Below are positions 6,210 through 13,050 of a stretch of DNA of 38,019 nt, piece after piece. The notes under the pieces were generated by a model. It was not told where the DNA came from and did not search any database. It worked only from the letters and a program-made list of their open reading frames with translations. Location of the stretch: positions 1 to 38,019 of IMG/VR virus record IMGVR_UViG_3300029989_000084, one strand, 5' to 3'. The stretch is from a virus. Made by a program: the position numbers and the translations under genes. The number at the start of each line of letters is the position of its first letter. The first letter of the stretch is position 1.

Positions 6210-6335
6210 CAAAACAACTAAAAATGGTGGATCGTTAGTGTGTTTGAAGTGTGCCCGCCCAAGAGGTAATTTTGGGTGTTCCTACGTGCTACCAGTGTGC
6301 AAGTGACTGAAAAAACTTTGTATTTACTTGAAACT

Positions 6336-6392
6336 TTAACTATAATGTTATTGTTATTACAATAGAAATAACTACATTTGTGTATTGAAATT
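6336..6392 (+). promoter_or_regulatory. Promoter P1 with operator-like inverted repeat (twin of P2)
   Basis: Contains TTG at 6351-6353, a 19-base spacer and TACATTTG at 6373-6380, the Bacteroidota -33/-7 promoter form. The -33 TTG lies inside the inverted repeat TATTGT-TATT-ACAATA (6349-6364), a likely repressor site. The whole 57-base block matches the block at 7765-7821 at 49 positions, including downstream of the -7 element (GTGTATTGAAATT). It drives the genes from 6430 onward. Confidence 0.85.
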
Positions 6393-6429
6393 CTCGTTAT
6401 ACAAACAACACATTTAACAAGAAAGCATT

Positions 6430-6540
6430 ATGAAAGCAGAAATGATTATCCTAGTAGTAGCAGTTATCTCGGTAGTAGCCGTAGTAGTAACATTCGTATG
6501 GAATGAGTTTAAAAAAGCAAAACACCGTGGAAACAATTAA
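6430..6540 (+). CDS. Tiny single-pass membrane peptide
   Basis: 36-residue peptide: a short polar N terminus, a continuous hydrophobic run of about 20 residues (IILVVAVISVVAVVVTFVW), then a basic tail (FKKAKHRGNN). It is the first gene behind promoter P1, with an A-rich leader, so it is probably made early and in quantity. It overlaps the next gene by 38 bases in another frame. Function unknown. Confidence 0.7.
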   Translation: MKAEMIILVVAVISVVAVVVTFVWNEFKKAKHRGNN

Positions 6541-6742
6541 CGCACACAGCAGTTTCATAAAAGAGCTGCGGTACACGGAGGCGACTCAAACACTACGGGT
6601 ACAAATCGGAGAAACTTGGTATTACTACAAAGGAGTAACAAAGCAGAAGTTTGCACGGTTGAAAAAAGCCACCAGTAAGGGAAAGTATTATTGTGATAAG
6701 ATAAAAGGAAAATATCAAACAACTAAACGTAGAATAAAATGA
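6503..6742 (+). CDS. KTSC domain protein 1
   Basis: 79-residue basic protein with the features of the KTSC domain: an N-terminal S-S-F/N-I element (INAHSSFIKELRY), a TLRVQ...WYYYKGV strand pair, and the ASKGKYY-type C-terminal motif here TSKGKYYCDKIKGKY. KTSC domains are small, often stand-alone or fused to lysyl-tRNA synthetase or nucleases, and are thought to bind nucleic acid; biochemical function is unsettled. No later ATG exists, so the 38-base overlap with the upstream gene must be real. A second KTSC gene is at 17399. Confidence 0.83.
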   Translation: MSLKKQNTVETINAHSSFIKELRYTEATQTLRVQIGETWYYYKGVTKQKFARLKKATSKGKYYCDKIKGKYQTTKRRIK

Positions 6743-6957
6743 TTTTGAAGGAACTAACTAGCAACCAGTACTACAGAGGGCTGAATAATCGGTTCGATAA
6801 ACGGGTGGTAAAATTACAGAGAGCGGGTTGGGTTTATATGAAAACCCTCAACGCGTGGAGACATCCAAAGTATTTAGCAAGCAATGTAGGAAAACATATT
6901 CAAGCGGGTGTTATCATGCACTCAGACAAAAGACACTTTAATTCTCTAATACAATAA
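6739..6957 (+). CDS. Hypothetical small basic protein
   Basis: 72 residues, strongly basic (R, K, H), with no recognised motif. Overlaps the KTSC gene by four bases (ATGA), implying coupled expression. Basic charge would fit a DNA- or RNA-binding accessory protein, but that is only suggestive. Confidence 0.7.
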   Translation: MILKELTSNQYYRGLNNRFDKRVVKLQRAGWVYMKTLNAWRHPKYLASNVGKHIQAGVIMHSDKRHFNSLIQ

Positions 6958-6961
6958 GAAC

Positions 6962-7141
6962 ATGAAATATCAATTTACAATAGGGGACAGACCCTTGAAC
7001 TTCGACGCCACTGGAAAATCAAAAGCACAAGAAGCTGCAATTGCTTGGAGAGATAAAAACAAGCCGGGAGAGAAAGTGACGTTTGTAAAGAAAGTTCCTT
7101 GCAGACAAAGTAATTTATTTTTAGCTAATCTTAGAAAATAG
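6962..7141 (+). CDS. Hypothetical small protein
   Basis: 59-residue frame beginning MKYQFTIGDRPLNF and containing a short helix (SKAQEAAIAWRDK) and a basic C terminus (VKKVPCRQSN). It fills the space between its neighbours (4 bases before, 5 bases after) and starts with ATG after the A-rich leader used by other genes here. No family recognised. Confidence 0.65.
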   Translation: MKYQFTIGDRPLNFDATGKSKAQEAAIAWRDKNKPGEKVTFVKKVPCRQSNLFLANLRK

Positions 7142-7146
7142 AAACC

Positions 7147-7602
7147 ATGCCAACAAAAGTAGCCCGCAAGAAAACTCTTGCAAAAGAAAGAAAAGTTGTT
7201 ATTCTGAAAGACGACAGAGATTACGATAGCAAAGGAAGAGTTATCCGTTATGCAACATCGGATCGTGAAAAGGAAGTGGAGATAGTAGAACCATTTGACC
7301 CCGCATACTTGCAAGGCGGTGAGGACGAAGATTCAAATCCTTGTGTACTGGAAAACGGAGAAGTTCGTTTCATCACTAAAGTAGGAATACTGGAGAAAGC
7401 ATTGAAAGTGGCCCGGATAAAGTTCAGTTGGAACGGTGGAAGTTTTGTACTAAGCAAAATGAAAAAGGAATTTGAGTTCCACAGATATATTTGGGTAGAC
7501 AGGGACGATTATACATTCTGCTACGGAGGTGAGGACGGTTGCACGTTGGAGTCAACTAAAGTTAGAGACGTAATCGCGAAAGCACAAAACTTCTTGAAAT
7601 GA
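7147..7602 (+). CDS. Hypothetical protein
   Basis: 151-residue soluble protein. A basic N terminus (ARKKTLAKERK) is followed by an acidic middle (GGEDEDSNPC) and a beta-rich C-terminal half with aromatic residues (HRYIWVDRDDYTFCYGG) and a closing helix (VRDVIAKAQNFLK). No catalytic signature or known domain. It lies in the P1 operon and overlaps the next gene as ATGA. Confidence 0.72.
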   Translation: MPTKVARKKTLAKERKVVILKDDRDYDSKGRVIRYATSDREKEVEIVEPFDPAYLQGGEDEDSNPCVLENGEVRFITKVGILEKALKVARIKFSWNGGSFVLSKMKKEFEFHRYIWVDRDDYTFCYGGEDGCTLESTKVRDVIAKAQNFLK

Positions 7603-7745
7603 AAGCAGCAACACACAGACAGTTGGTCTACATTGGTAAAGTATTGGCGGGTGTGGTAGCCGTTACACTGGTAGTTTGGCTTACCTCGTTGGTGTTCGAC
7701 CTAGTCACTGGGTTTCTGAACTACACGGTATGGAATATAAAATAG
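7599..7745 (+). CDS. Tiny membrane peptide
   Basis: 48 residues: basic N terminus, hydrophobic span at about residues 11-33 (IGKVLAGVVAVTLVVWLTS), then a short polar tail. Start overlaps the previous stop (ATGA). It is the last gene before promoter P2. With the peptide at 6430 it brackets the P1 operon with single-span proteins. Function unknown. Confidence 0.65.
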   Translation: MKAATHRQLVYIGKVLAGVVAVTLVVWLTSLVFDLVTGFLNYTVWNIK

Positions 7746-7764
7746 TTGTAATCTTTAACAAACA

Positions 7765-7821
7765 TTAACTATATAGTTATTGCTATTACAATAAAAGTAA
7801 TTATCTTTGTGTATTGAAATT
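7765..7821 (+). promoter_or_regulatory. Promoter P2 with operator-like inverted repeat (twin of P1)
   Basis: TTG at 7780-7782, 19-base spacer, TATCTTTG at 7802-7809. The inverted repeat TATTGC-TATT-ACAATA (7778-7793) keeps five of six pairs seen in P1. Similarity to P1 extends from upstream of -33 to about a dozen bases past the -7 element, more than core promoter function requires, so both are probably controlled by the same protein. It drives the topoisomerase gene and those after it. Confidence 0.85.
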
Positions 7822-7836
7822 TTATACTAATAGATT

Positions 7837-8577
7837 ATGACACAGGTAGTTATATTTGGAACGGAGTACATGTTTTGCAGACCAATCGGGGCAAACAATG
7901 CTGACAGATTCAATCGCGTTACGAAACTAGCGAGTAAATTTGAAAAGCTGTCAAAGAAGTTTGATGGTATGATTAAAAGGGGAGGAAGTAGTTCCCGACA
8001 AGCACAACTCGCACTGGCTTGCAAGCTAATGATGTACACTGGTATAAGAGTTGGTAATGAAGGAAGCGCAGAGGGGTACGTTACGAAGCCCCACCCAAAC
8101 AGTAAAGCGGAACCAAAGTTCGTACAGACATACGGATTGACCACACTGAAAAAAGAACATGTGATATTGGCTCCACGGAGAGTATGCTTAAACTTCATTG
8201 GCAAAAAACAAGTAGAGAACAGTTTCGTTCTGAGTGGAGAGTTAGGCAAACAAGTCCGTTCCCTCTACAAAATTGCAGAAGAGACATTATTCGACATATC
8301 GGCAGAGGAGATTAGGAAGTTCATTAAAGTTTCGGTCGGAGACGTTTTTACTCCAAAGGACTTTCGTACAATGAGAGCTAATATGTATGCAATGGAAATG
8401 ATAACGGAAATATCCGAGAGAGAAACTCCAAATCGTAAATCGGAGTTCAACAAAGAAATTAAAGAGGTTGCAAGTTTCGTAGCCGAACAATTGAATAACA
8501 CAGCGGGAGTTTGTAAAGCATCCTACATAGACCCAATGGTTTGGGAGTATTTTGAAACTGTTAGATGCAACAATTAA
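7837..8577 (+). CDS. Type IB DNA topoisomerase (poxvirus/bacterial-like)
   Basis: 246 residues corresponding to the catalytic domain of topoisomerase IB, which relaxes supercoils by nicking and resealing one strand through a 3'-phosphotyrosine. Visible signature: TGIRVGNE (Arg71), GLTTLKKEHV, F-I-GKKQ (Lys123/124), FTPKDFRT (Arg177) and NTAGVCKASYIDP with the likely nucleophile Tyr230. The TGIRVGNE and GLTTL boxes separate it from tyrosine integrases, which share the fold. The protein is shorter than the roughly 310-residue poxvirus enzyme, so the N-terminal clamp domain is reduced or absent. First gene behind promoter P2; it probably manages superhelicity during replication or transcription. 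Confidence 0.92.
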   Translation: MTQVVIFGTEYMFCRPIGANNADRFNRVTKLASKFEKLSKKFDGMIKRGGSSSRQAQLALACKLMMYTGIRVGNEGSAEGYVTKPHPNSKAEPKFVQTYGLTTLKKEHVILAPRRVCLNFIGKKQVENSFVLSGELGKQVRSLYKIAEETLFDISAEEIRKFIKVSVGDVFTPKDFRTMRANMYAMEMITEISERETPNRKSEFNKEIKEVASFVAEQLNNTAGVCKASYIDPMVWEYFETVRCNN

Positions 8578-8578
8578 T

Positions 8579-9235
8579 ATGGAAGAACTAGACAGAGTGA
8601 AACTTCGGGAAATTAGAGAAACCCTTGCAAGTCACTTAAAAGAAATCGAAGAGAAGTTAGGGGTAACATTCTCAGTTGGATCAATCAGTTATGGAAGTAC
8701 CCACGCTAGTATCAAGTTGGATATGCAATTGGTTACTACAAGCGGAGAAAGAGTTTACAGTGAAACGGAGCACATGATGGCAGACCGTGCAATGGCAGAA
8801 AAGGGTATCAAAATGAATGGTCACGCTCTCGGTAGCATTTGGAGTAAGGCTGGAAAGACTCTAAAAATAATTGGATACAATCCTAGAAAACCAAAGTACT
8901 ATATGAAAATAACGGTAGACGGTATGACGGAGGCAAATGCCCCAGCCGCTTACTTCCTAGGAGCAGTTCAACAAACTCCATTTGAAAAACCCTCTTTCGA
9001 GGACTTCAAATTCTGGATTGATACTGACGGAGATGCTGACCACCTTACACCAAAGCAAGTAGATTTGTATGACCAAATAAACGAATGGGTTGCAAACAAG
9101 GTTGGTGACGATTTAGCAGAGTCCTTTTTCAACCTACTCAGTGAAGTTGAACTGGACGCAAAAGAGAAACGACAAATGCACTCATTTCTATGTGAGGGAA
9201 GAATAGATAACGCAATTGCACTAATAAACATATAA
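8579..9235 (+). CDS. Conserved phage hypothetical protein
   Basis: 218 residues from the ATG at 8579, which follows the topoisomerase stop by one base; an in-frame ATG at 8552 would overlap it by 26 bases and is less likely. The N terminus (LREIRETLASHLKEIEEKLGVTFSVGSISYG) resembles, from recall, a widespread uncharacterised phage family in which a helix is followed by LGVTFxVGxxSY. The middle is beta-rich; the C-terminal 70 residues are helical and acidic. Its place directly after topoisomerase suggests a link with DNA metabolism, but this is positional inference. Confidence 0.8.
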   Translation: MEELDRVKLREIRETLASHLKEIEEKLGVTFSVGSISYGSTHASIKLDMQLVTTSGERVYSETEHMMADRAMAEKGIKMNGHALGSIWSKAGKTLKIIGYNPRKPKYYMKITVDGMTEANAPAAYFLGAVQQTPFEKPSFEDFKFWIDTDGDADHLTPKQVDLYDQINEWVANKVGDDLAESFFNLLSEVELDAKEKRQMHSFLCEGRIDNAIALINI

Positions 9236-9237
9236 AA

Positions 9238-9471
9238 ATGGAAGAGATTATCAATAGTATTCGTATCGGATTTTGTCAACCGAAATTTTATAAACGTTCT
9301 GTATGGAACAAGGCATTGAAAGTAATGAATTGGCTAGTCAACAACACCAACGGAGAAGTATTTAAACAAGACTTCGGTTACGGTAAAGGAAAATTCGCTA
9401 CACAGAAAGACATTAATGACGCCACACTTAGAGAGTGGGCAACAAAATATAAACAAGCAATAAACATTTAA
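9238..9471 (+). CDS. Hypothetical small basic protein
   Basis: 77 residues, basic, no known domain. It starts two bases after the previous stop. It contains W and Y residues spaced through a predicted alpha/beta fold (KALKVMNWLVNN...FGYGKGKF). Part of the P2 operon. Confidence 0.7.
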   Translation: MEEIINSIRIGFCQPKFYKRSVWNKALKVMNWLVNNTNGEVFKQDFGYGKGKFATQKDINDATLREWATKYKQAINI

Positions 9472-9485
9472 TTCCCCCACACAAA

Positions 9486-10691
9486 ATGAAAAACGAAGCA
9501 ACAGCCCCAGTAGAAGTAATCAATGCAGTCAGTACCAATGGCAATGTGTATGAGATTGACCCAGTATCTAAAAAATGCAAGAAAGTAATGAAAGATTTTA
9601 AGGATATGAGTCTTGACGTTATCGCAGCAACTACCCAACCTTTGACAGCCTATCAACGGTACTTGAAAGACAAATTCCACGGTGAGGATGCCCCCATCAA
9701 AAAAGGCAAACTGCATTTCAGAGATTACCGAATTTTCTTTGACAGTGAGAATGGTTTTACGGTTGAGGACACCACGAAAAAATATGCGTTGGTTGAGACT
9801 GGTCTGGAGGGCATCCCTACTCCAAAAGAATTGGGAGACTTTTTCAAAAATCCTACAGTGGAGCACACACCAGAGGAACTTACTGCAGCAGCAGAACTTG
9901 GTAAGTTACTTGCGGATACTCGTTCTAAAAAATACGTGGAGGAAGAGGAAGTAACAACCGTAGAAGTCGACTACGAAAAATTGCGTAAGAAAGTTTTGCT
10001 AAAGGTAAACCAAATCAGAACCGGCGCGCAGACAACATTTGACCCAACTACATTTCCAGACATGATACCGTTCAAGAAATGGAAACGCAAAGCAAATGCA
10101 GTAGTGAAAGCCTGGAAGAGTAAACAAATAAGATACAAAAAATTCCTAGACGAAATCGAAGCCATAACAGTTGGAGAAACATTCGAAGTAGTGGAACAAA
10201 ATCACAGAACTTCTTTTGTTGGAACTCACTTGGTAGAGTTTGATGAAGTAACCGAGTTGAAAGGAAATAAAATATTGGTGGACGAAAAGTGGATTGATGC
10301 CGTCCCATTTATGCAGAACTACTTATTGTTTTACGAACCAAAAGCGATGCAGCAGTTAATGAGATTTGCTAACGGTGAAGTGGACGCTGTTACGTTATTG
10401 AAAAACCCACTACACAAAGACTGGAAAATTGAGTACAACAGTCGTGCATTGGAGAACACCGCAGAAAACGCTCAAATATTGGATGCTCTATTTGCAAGCT
10501 GCGGTTTAGTTTCCCCACAAGAATTAATCTACAAAGGACTCGAAGTCGGGCAAGAGATTTTAATCTGGAGATTTGACGAGTGGGTAAAGGATGTAATTAC
10601 CTCTACTGAAAAGGGAGTTGAAATGAGAAAACAAATTGGTTTATTGAAGTCGGACAAATGGATTGTACTACCTAAAAAAGAAGCAAAGTGA
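9486..10691 (+). CDS. Hypothetical protein, 401 residues
   Basis: The largest unassigned gene of the early region. Highly charged, with a short polar N terminus, an acidic segment near residues 150-165 (KYVEEEEVTTVEVDYEK), a basic stretch around residues 195-220 (FKKWKRKANAVVKAWKSK) and a C-terminal segment ending KSDKWIVLPKKEAK. No Walker, nuclease, helicase or zinc motif is apparent. The alternation of acidic and basic helices suggests a nucleic-acid- or protein-binding scaffold. Codon use is like its neighbours. Confidence 0.75.
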   Translation: MKNEATAPVEVINAVSTNGNVYEIDPVSKKCKKVMKDFKDMSLDVIAATTQPLTAYQRYLKDKFHGEDAPIKKGKLHFRDYRIFFDSENGFTVEDTTKKYALVETGLEGIPTPKELGDFFKNPTVEHTPEELTAAAELGKLLADTRSKKYVEEEEVTTVEVDYEKLRKKVLLKVNQIRTGAQTTFDPTTFPDMIPFKKWKRKANAVVKAWKSKQIRYKKFLDEIEAITVGETFEVVEQNHRTSFVGTHLVEFDEVTELKGNKILVDEKWIDAVPFMQNYLLFYEPKAMQQLMRFANGEVDAVTLLKNPLHKDWKIEYNSRALENTAENAQILDALFASCGLVSPQELIYKGLEVGQEILIWRFDEWVKDVITSTEKGVEMRKQIGLLKSDKWIVLPKKEAK

Positions 10692-10846
10692 AAAAATCAA
10701 ACATGATGTGGTGGCTAAGTCTGTCACCCGACACGAAAGACTCTCTAAGTTACTGGATGCAGTGTAACGTTCCTAAGTGGGAGGACTTGACTATTGAGCA
10801 GAGAATGAATATTTTGGTGAAGAATTTCGGGAACACTCTAAAGTAG
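10688..10846 (+). CDS. Small hypothetical protein with GTG start
   Basis: 52 residues. The GTG overlaps the preceding TGA (GTGA), the common coupling arrangement; an internal ATG-ATG pair at 10703 could be used instead. The product is rich in tryptophan (MMWWLSLSP, SYWMQ, KWEDL) and ends in a helix (IEQRMNILVKNFG). Its end lies five bases before the next start. No family recognised. Confidence 0.6.
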   Translation: MKKSNMMWWLSLSPDTKDSLSYWMQCNVPKWEDLTIEQRMNILVKNFGNTLK

Positions 10847-10851
10847 ATATT

Positions 10852-11097
10852 ATGAGTTACTGTTTATTTGGATTTTCAAAAGAGGGTTGCTTACGAGCTA
10901 CCGCAAGAGGTTACCCTATTAACCGCATTAGACAATTTGAAAAAGACGAACGTAACAAAGGCAACACTTGTATAGTTGCTACTGAGGATAAGTGGGAGTT
11001 AGTCCCGCAAAAATATAAAGATCACCTATACCATGTAAAGTCGAAAGACTGTGGAGACATGGAACGAATAAGAAAGCACTTAAAAATAGATTCATGA
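10852..11097 (+). CDS. Hypothetical small protein
   Basis: 81 residues, basic, with four cysteines (SYCLFG, EGCLR, NTCIV, KDCGD). The spacing does not form an obvious CxxC zinc knuckle. The C-terminal part reads VPQKYKDHLYHVKSKDCGD then a helical RIRKHLK. Overlaps the next gene as ATGA. Unknown function. Confidence 0.7.
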   Translation: MSYCLFGFSKEGCLRATARGYPINRIRQFEKDERNKGNTCIVATEDKWELVPQKYKDHLYHVKSKDCGDMERIRKHLKIDS

Positions 11098-11210
11098 TTA
11101 CAATTCAATGTATCGGATATTCCATTATAACTATCGCCACAGCGCGAGTTATATGGTATGTAATAAATTTAATAACCCCCAAAAATAAGAAAAATGGAAA
11201 CAAGAATTAA
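11094..11210 (+). CDS. Tiny membrane peptide
   Basis: 38 residues with one hydrophobic span (IQCIGYSIITIATARVIWYVINLI) followed by a basic tail (PKNKKNGNKN). Start overlaps the previous stop (ATGA) and its end overlaps the start of the next gene by 17 bases. Supported by position and composition only. Confidence 0.5.
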   Translation: MITIQCIGYSIITIATARVIWYVINLITPKNKKNGNKN

Positions 11211-11586
11211 AATGGGAGATACACTCACCCAAACAATAATGAGAATGTCAGAGGGAAATCCCGGAGCAGTACAAGCAATGGCGGTAATGATGCAGAATAG
11301 TGTAAAGATTGACCCCGAGTCAGCTCTAAAAGAGTTCAGTGGGATTGTCTCCCTAGATTCTTTCGGTATTTATGGTACTGCTATCTATGTATTGTGGAGT
11401 GACATTTGTGGAAAAGACATGCCTAAAATGTTGGCTGTCCTACGCTCTGTACAGTTAGGATTTTTCACCAGAGAGGTTTTGAGAGACGCTTGCAGTCGAC
11501 AAGACTATTCTGGAAGAGAGATGGTTCCAGTTGAAGAGCTATATGAAAAAGTGTATAACTACTTAGACAGATTCAACCGTGAATAG
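11194..11586 (+). CDS. Conserved phage hypothetical protein
   Basis: 130 residues, largely helical. The pattern GDTLTQTIMRMSEGNPGA...LDSFGIYG...MLAVLRSVQLGF matches, from recall, an uncharacterised protein seen in several large myoviruses (G-D-[TL]...MSEGNPGA...L-D-x-FGIYG). An A-rich leader with AATAAGAAAA precedes the ATG. No enzyme motif. Its recurrence in phage early regions suggests a conserved role, unknown. Confidence 0.82.
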   Translation: METRIKMGDTLTQTIMRMSEGNPGAVQAMAVMMQNSVKIDPESALKEFSGIVSLDSFGIYGTAIYVLWSDICGKDMPKMLAVLRSVQLGFFTREVLRDACSRQDYSGREMVPVEELYEKVYNYLDRFNRE

Positions 11587-12124
11587 CACAGAAGAAACAA
11601 ATACTCCCCAAGAGGAAGCACTTTCTCCATTGCAGTTAGCTGCTAAGATATTTACGAAAGTGCTACTCTCTGAGCTGGAAGGGGAGGATGAAGAGTTTAT
11701 ATACGTCCTATCTGATAAACTTGAAAGAGCTTTTATAGAGGGTGCTCGGTGGAAAGATACAACCCTTTCTATGGAAGAATTTCGAAGTAGGCTTTCTGAT
11801 AAAGGCATTGTGATACTAGGGTGTAACCCTCGAAGTGGGAGAACTCTCCACGCAGCCATAGAAGCGTTAGGCATAGGAGGAACGGCTGGATTTATCGGAG
11901 GTGTTCCCATGAACATGACTGCCAGAGATGAAATGGAAGATGTACTTTCCACTCTTGATAGGCACCCTAGTAAAGAGACCATGGCTAGTCGAGCAGAGTT
12001 TCTTATACAAGATTTGCATTCTTGTATGGAGGTTATCCCAGAGTTCAAGGAGAGAGCTTTCGTTCCTCGAAAGGAACTACCAAAGTTTAATAATTCAAAG
12101 AATAAGAAACGTAACCGCAAGTAG
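11579..12124 (+). CDS. Hypothetical protein with GTG start
   Basis: 181 residues. The start is a GTG overlapping the end of the previous gene by eight bases; no better ATG precedes the conserved-looking part. The product has an acidic N-terminal half (SELEGEDEEFIYV), a glycine-rich loop at about residues 98-106 (IGGTAGFIGGVP) after CNPRSGRT, and a very basic C terminus (KNKKRNRK). The loop is not a recognisable nucleotide-binding motif. Function unknown. Confidence 0.7.
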   Translation: MNSTEETNTPQEEALSPLQLAAKIFTKVLLSELEGEDEEFIYVLSDKLERAFIEGARWKDTTLSMEEFRSRLSDKGIVILGCNPRSGRTLHAAIEALGIGGTAGFIGGVPMNMTARDEMEDVLSTLDRHPSKETMASRAEFLIQDLHSCMEVIPEFKERAFVPRKELPKFNNSKNKKRNRK

Positions 12125-12127
12125 ATT

Positions 12128-12235
12128 ATGGGACTGGTAATATTTATTTTCGTGCTGCTCTTCCTAATGACCAAGAAGAAATTCTGGAAGATTTTATTCC
12201 TTATTGTAGGATTGTTCTTAGTGTTCTTTTGCTAG
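12128..12235 (+). CDS. Tiny two-pass membrane peptide
   Basis: 35 residues: hydrophobic run, central basic turn (TKKKFWK), second hydrophobic run ending FFC. This is a hairpin membrane topology in minimal form. It lies three bases after the previous stop and six before the next start. Such peptides are common in phage operons but rarely annotated. Function unknown. Confidence 0.6.
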   Translation: MGLVIFIFVLLFLMTKKKFWKILFLIVGLFLVFFC

Positions 12236-12241
12236 AGTGTT

Positions 12242-12451
12242 ATGGTATTCGCAGAAGGAGAGGTAGTTTGCTACTACGGAGGAAAACATAATATCTTGTT
12301 TCAGCTCAGCTACGATGCCGGGCAAAATCTTATTGTGGAATATGGTAGTATCATAGAAATAGGTGATGTCTATGATACTCCCTTAGAGGCTAATGAATTT
12401 CCAAAGAGTAAGTGTGTCCGTGCTGGAAGAGCCCAAAAGGAGAGGTATTAA
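12242..12451 (+). CDS. Small paralogous accessory protein 5
   Basis: 69 residues. The opening MVFAEGEVVCYYGG...ILFQLSY lines up with the gene at 614 (AEGSLLYYRGK...VLFQY) and with the broken gene directly downstream (YAEGELLLYD...YLFEV). The C terminus (KSKCVRAGRAQKERY) is the family motif in short form. This is a second cluster of the small paralogues, 11 kb from the first. Function unknown. Confidence 0.75.
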   Translation: MVFAEGEVVCYYGGKHNILFQLSYDAGQNLIVEYGSIIEIGDVYDTPLEANEFPKSKCVRAGRAQKERY

Positions 12452-12472
12452 AAATTTAAAACTATATAGAGT

Positions 12473-12728
12473 ATGTACGCAGAAGGAGAACTGTTACTAT
12501 ACGACTGTGGAGGGGTCAGGTGCTAAGTACCTATTCGAAGTAGACCGCTCGTCTGATATTACAGATATTGTTGTCCCACTAAAGGGTTCTATACTCTACT
12601 ATGACACTGGAAAATGGCAGTTTTCCTACGAGAACTATGCTGTCACGGCTATAGTACTACACGGTGCAAGATGCCGACCCGCTACTTGGGCAGAGACTGA
12701 ATTGTATTGTAAAACTAATGGAATTTAA
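12473..12728 (+). pseudogene. Frameshifted paralogue of the small accessory family
   Basis: Translation from ATG 12473 gives MYAEGELLLYDCGG, closely matching the neighbour's MVFAEGEVVCYYGG, but hits TAA at 12524. The continuation of the family (AKYLFEVDRSSDI ... RPATWAETELYCK) is in the +1-shifted frame and runs to 12728. That second frame can be followed back to an ATG at 12393, but this would overlap the preceding gene by 59 bases and its first 40 codons look nothing like the family. A single-base indel near 12505-12523 explains everything; a sequencing error or programmed shift are alternatives. Confidence 0.6.
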
Positions 12729-12729
12729 A

Positions 12730-13050
12730 ATGGAACTTAGAAGTTATAACGTAGAGAACATCTACAAGGAGTGTGTGATATGTACAATTAAAGACTCTAT
12801 TGGAGTCAATAAAGAGAAAATTTTGCAACACACTGAAGACATACGGAGTATGCTCCAACAATTACCGGAGTATAGAACACTTAATCTCTGCCACATAAGA
12901 ACTGATGGAGAAGTATGGACACCGTATCTTCAAATCGTAAAGATGCTGATACTGTTAGGAGAAAAAATCGGGGTAGTAAGTTTTGTGCCACCCCTAGTAG
13001 AAACAACATTAATTAAAATAGATACATTATGTGGAATAAATGCAAAGTAG
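12730..13050 (+). CDS. Conserved phage hypothetical protein
   Basis: 106 residues from ATG 12730, one base after the previous stop (in-frame ATGs also at 12718 and 12664). The pattern NKEKILQHTEDIRSMLQQLP...DGEVWTPYLQIVKMLILLG.KIG corresponds, from recall, to a very widespread phage protein with HKEEI..LL.ELP ... G.QWT..H..ME.L..LG.aIG. That family's function is not established. This copy is divergent and lacks the usual GGGWSFLN segment. Confidence 0.78.
   Translation: MELRSYNVENIYKECVICTIKDSIGVNKEKILQHTEDIRSMLQQLPEYRTLNLCHIRTDGEVWTPYLQIVKMLILLGEKIGVVSFVPPLVETTLIKIDTLCGINAK

Larger units (their letters stand above)
4805..6335. other. Long non-coding, repeat-rich region (candidate replication origin or control region)
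   Basis: No credible gene is present on either strand across about 1.5 kb, in a genome where genes otherwise touch or overlap. The stretch is AT-rich and carries many short exact repeats and dyads, listed separately: a 16-base repeat (4900, 5765), a 14-base repeat (5017, 5374), a 13-base element in three copies (5512, 5562, 5636), a 19-base repeat (5695, 5988), perfect palindromes (5321, 5411, 5575) and a G-rich tract (6154-6209). It sits between a strong terminator and an early-type promoter. Such organisation is typical of phage origins or regulatory hubs; origin function is inference. Confidence 0.65.

Noticed and set aside
6152-6238. 28-codon frame through the G-rich tract
   Set aside because: Valine- and glycine-rich product comes directly from the GGT/GTG repeats; no homologue recalled and no positional support.
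4805-6335. CRISPR array
   Set aside because: Repeats are 13-19 bases, irregularly spaced and in mixed orientation, without spacers of constant length.
7837-8577. Reading the topoisomerase as a tyrosine integrase
   Set aside because: The R-K-R-Y fold is shared, but TGIRVGNE, GLTTLKKEHV and NTxxVCKxSYIDP are topoisomerase IB boxes, and no attachment site or excisionase is visible.
12393-12472. Upstream start at 12393 for the gene ending at 12728
   Set aside because: It would overlap the preceding gene by 59 bases and its first 40 codons lack family similarity; a frameshift in a gene starting at 12473 explains the data better.
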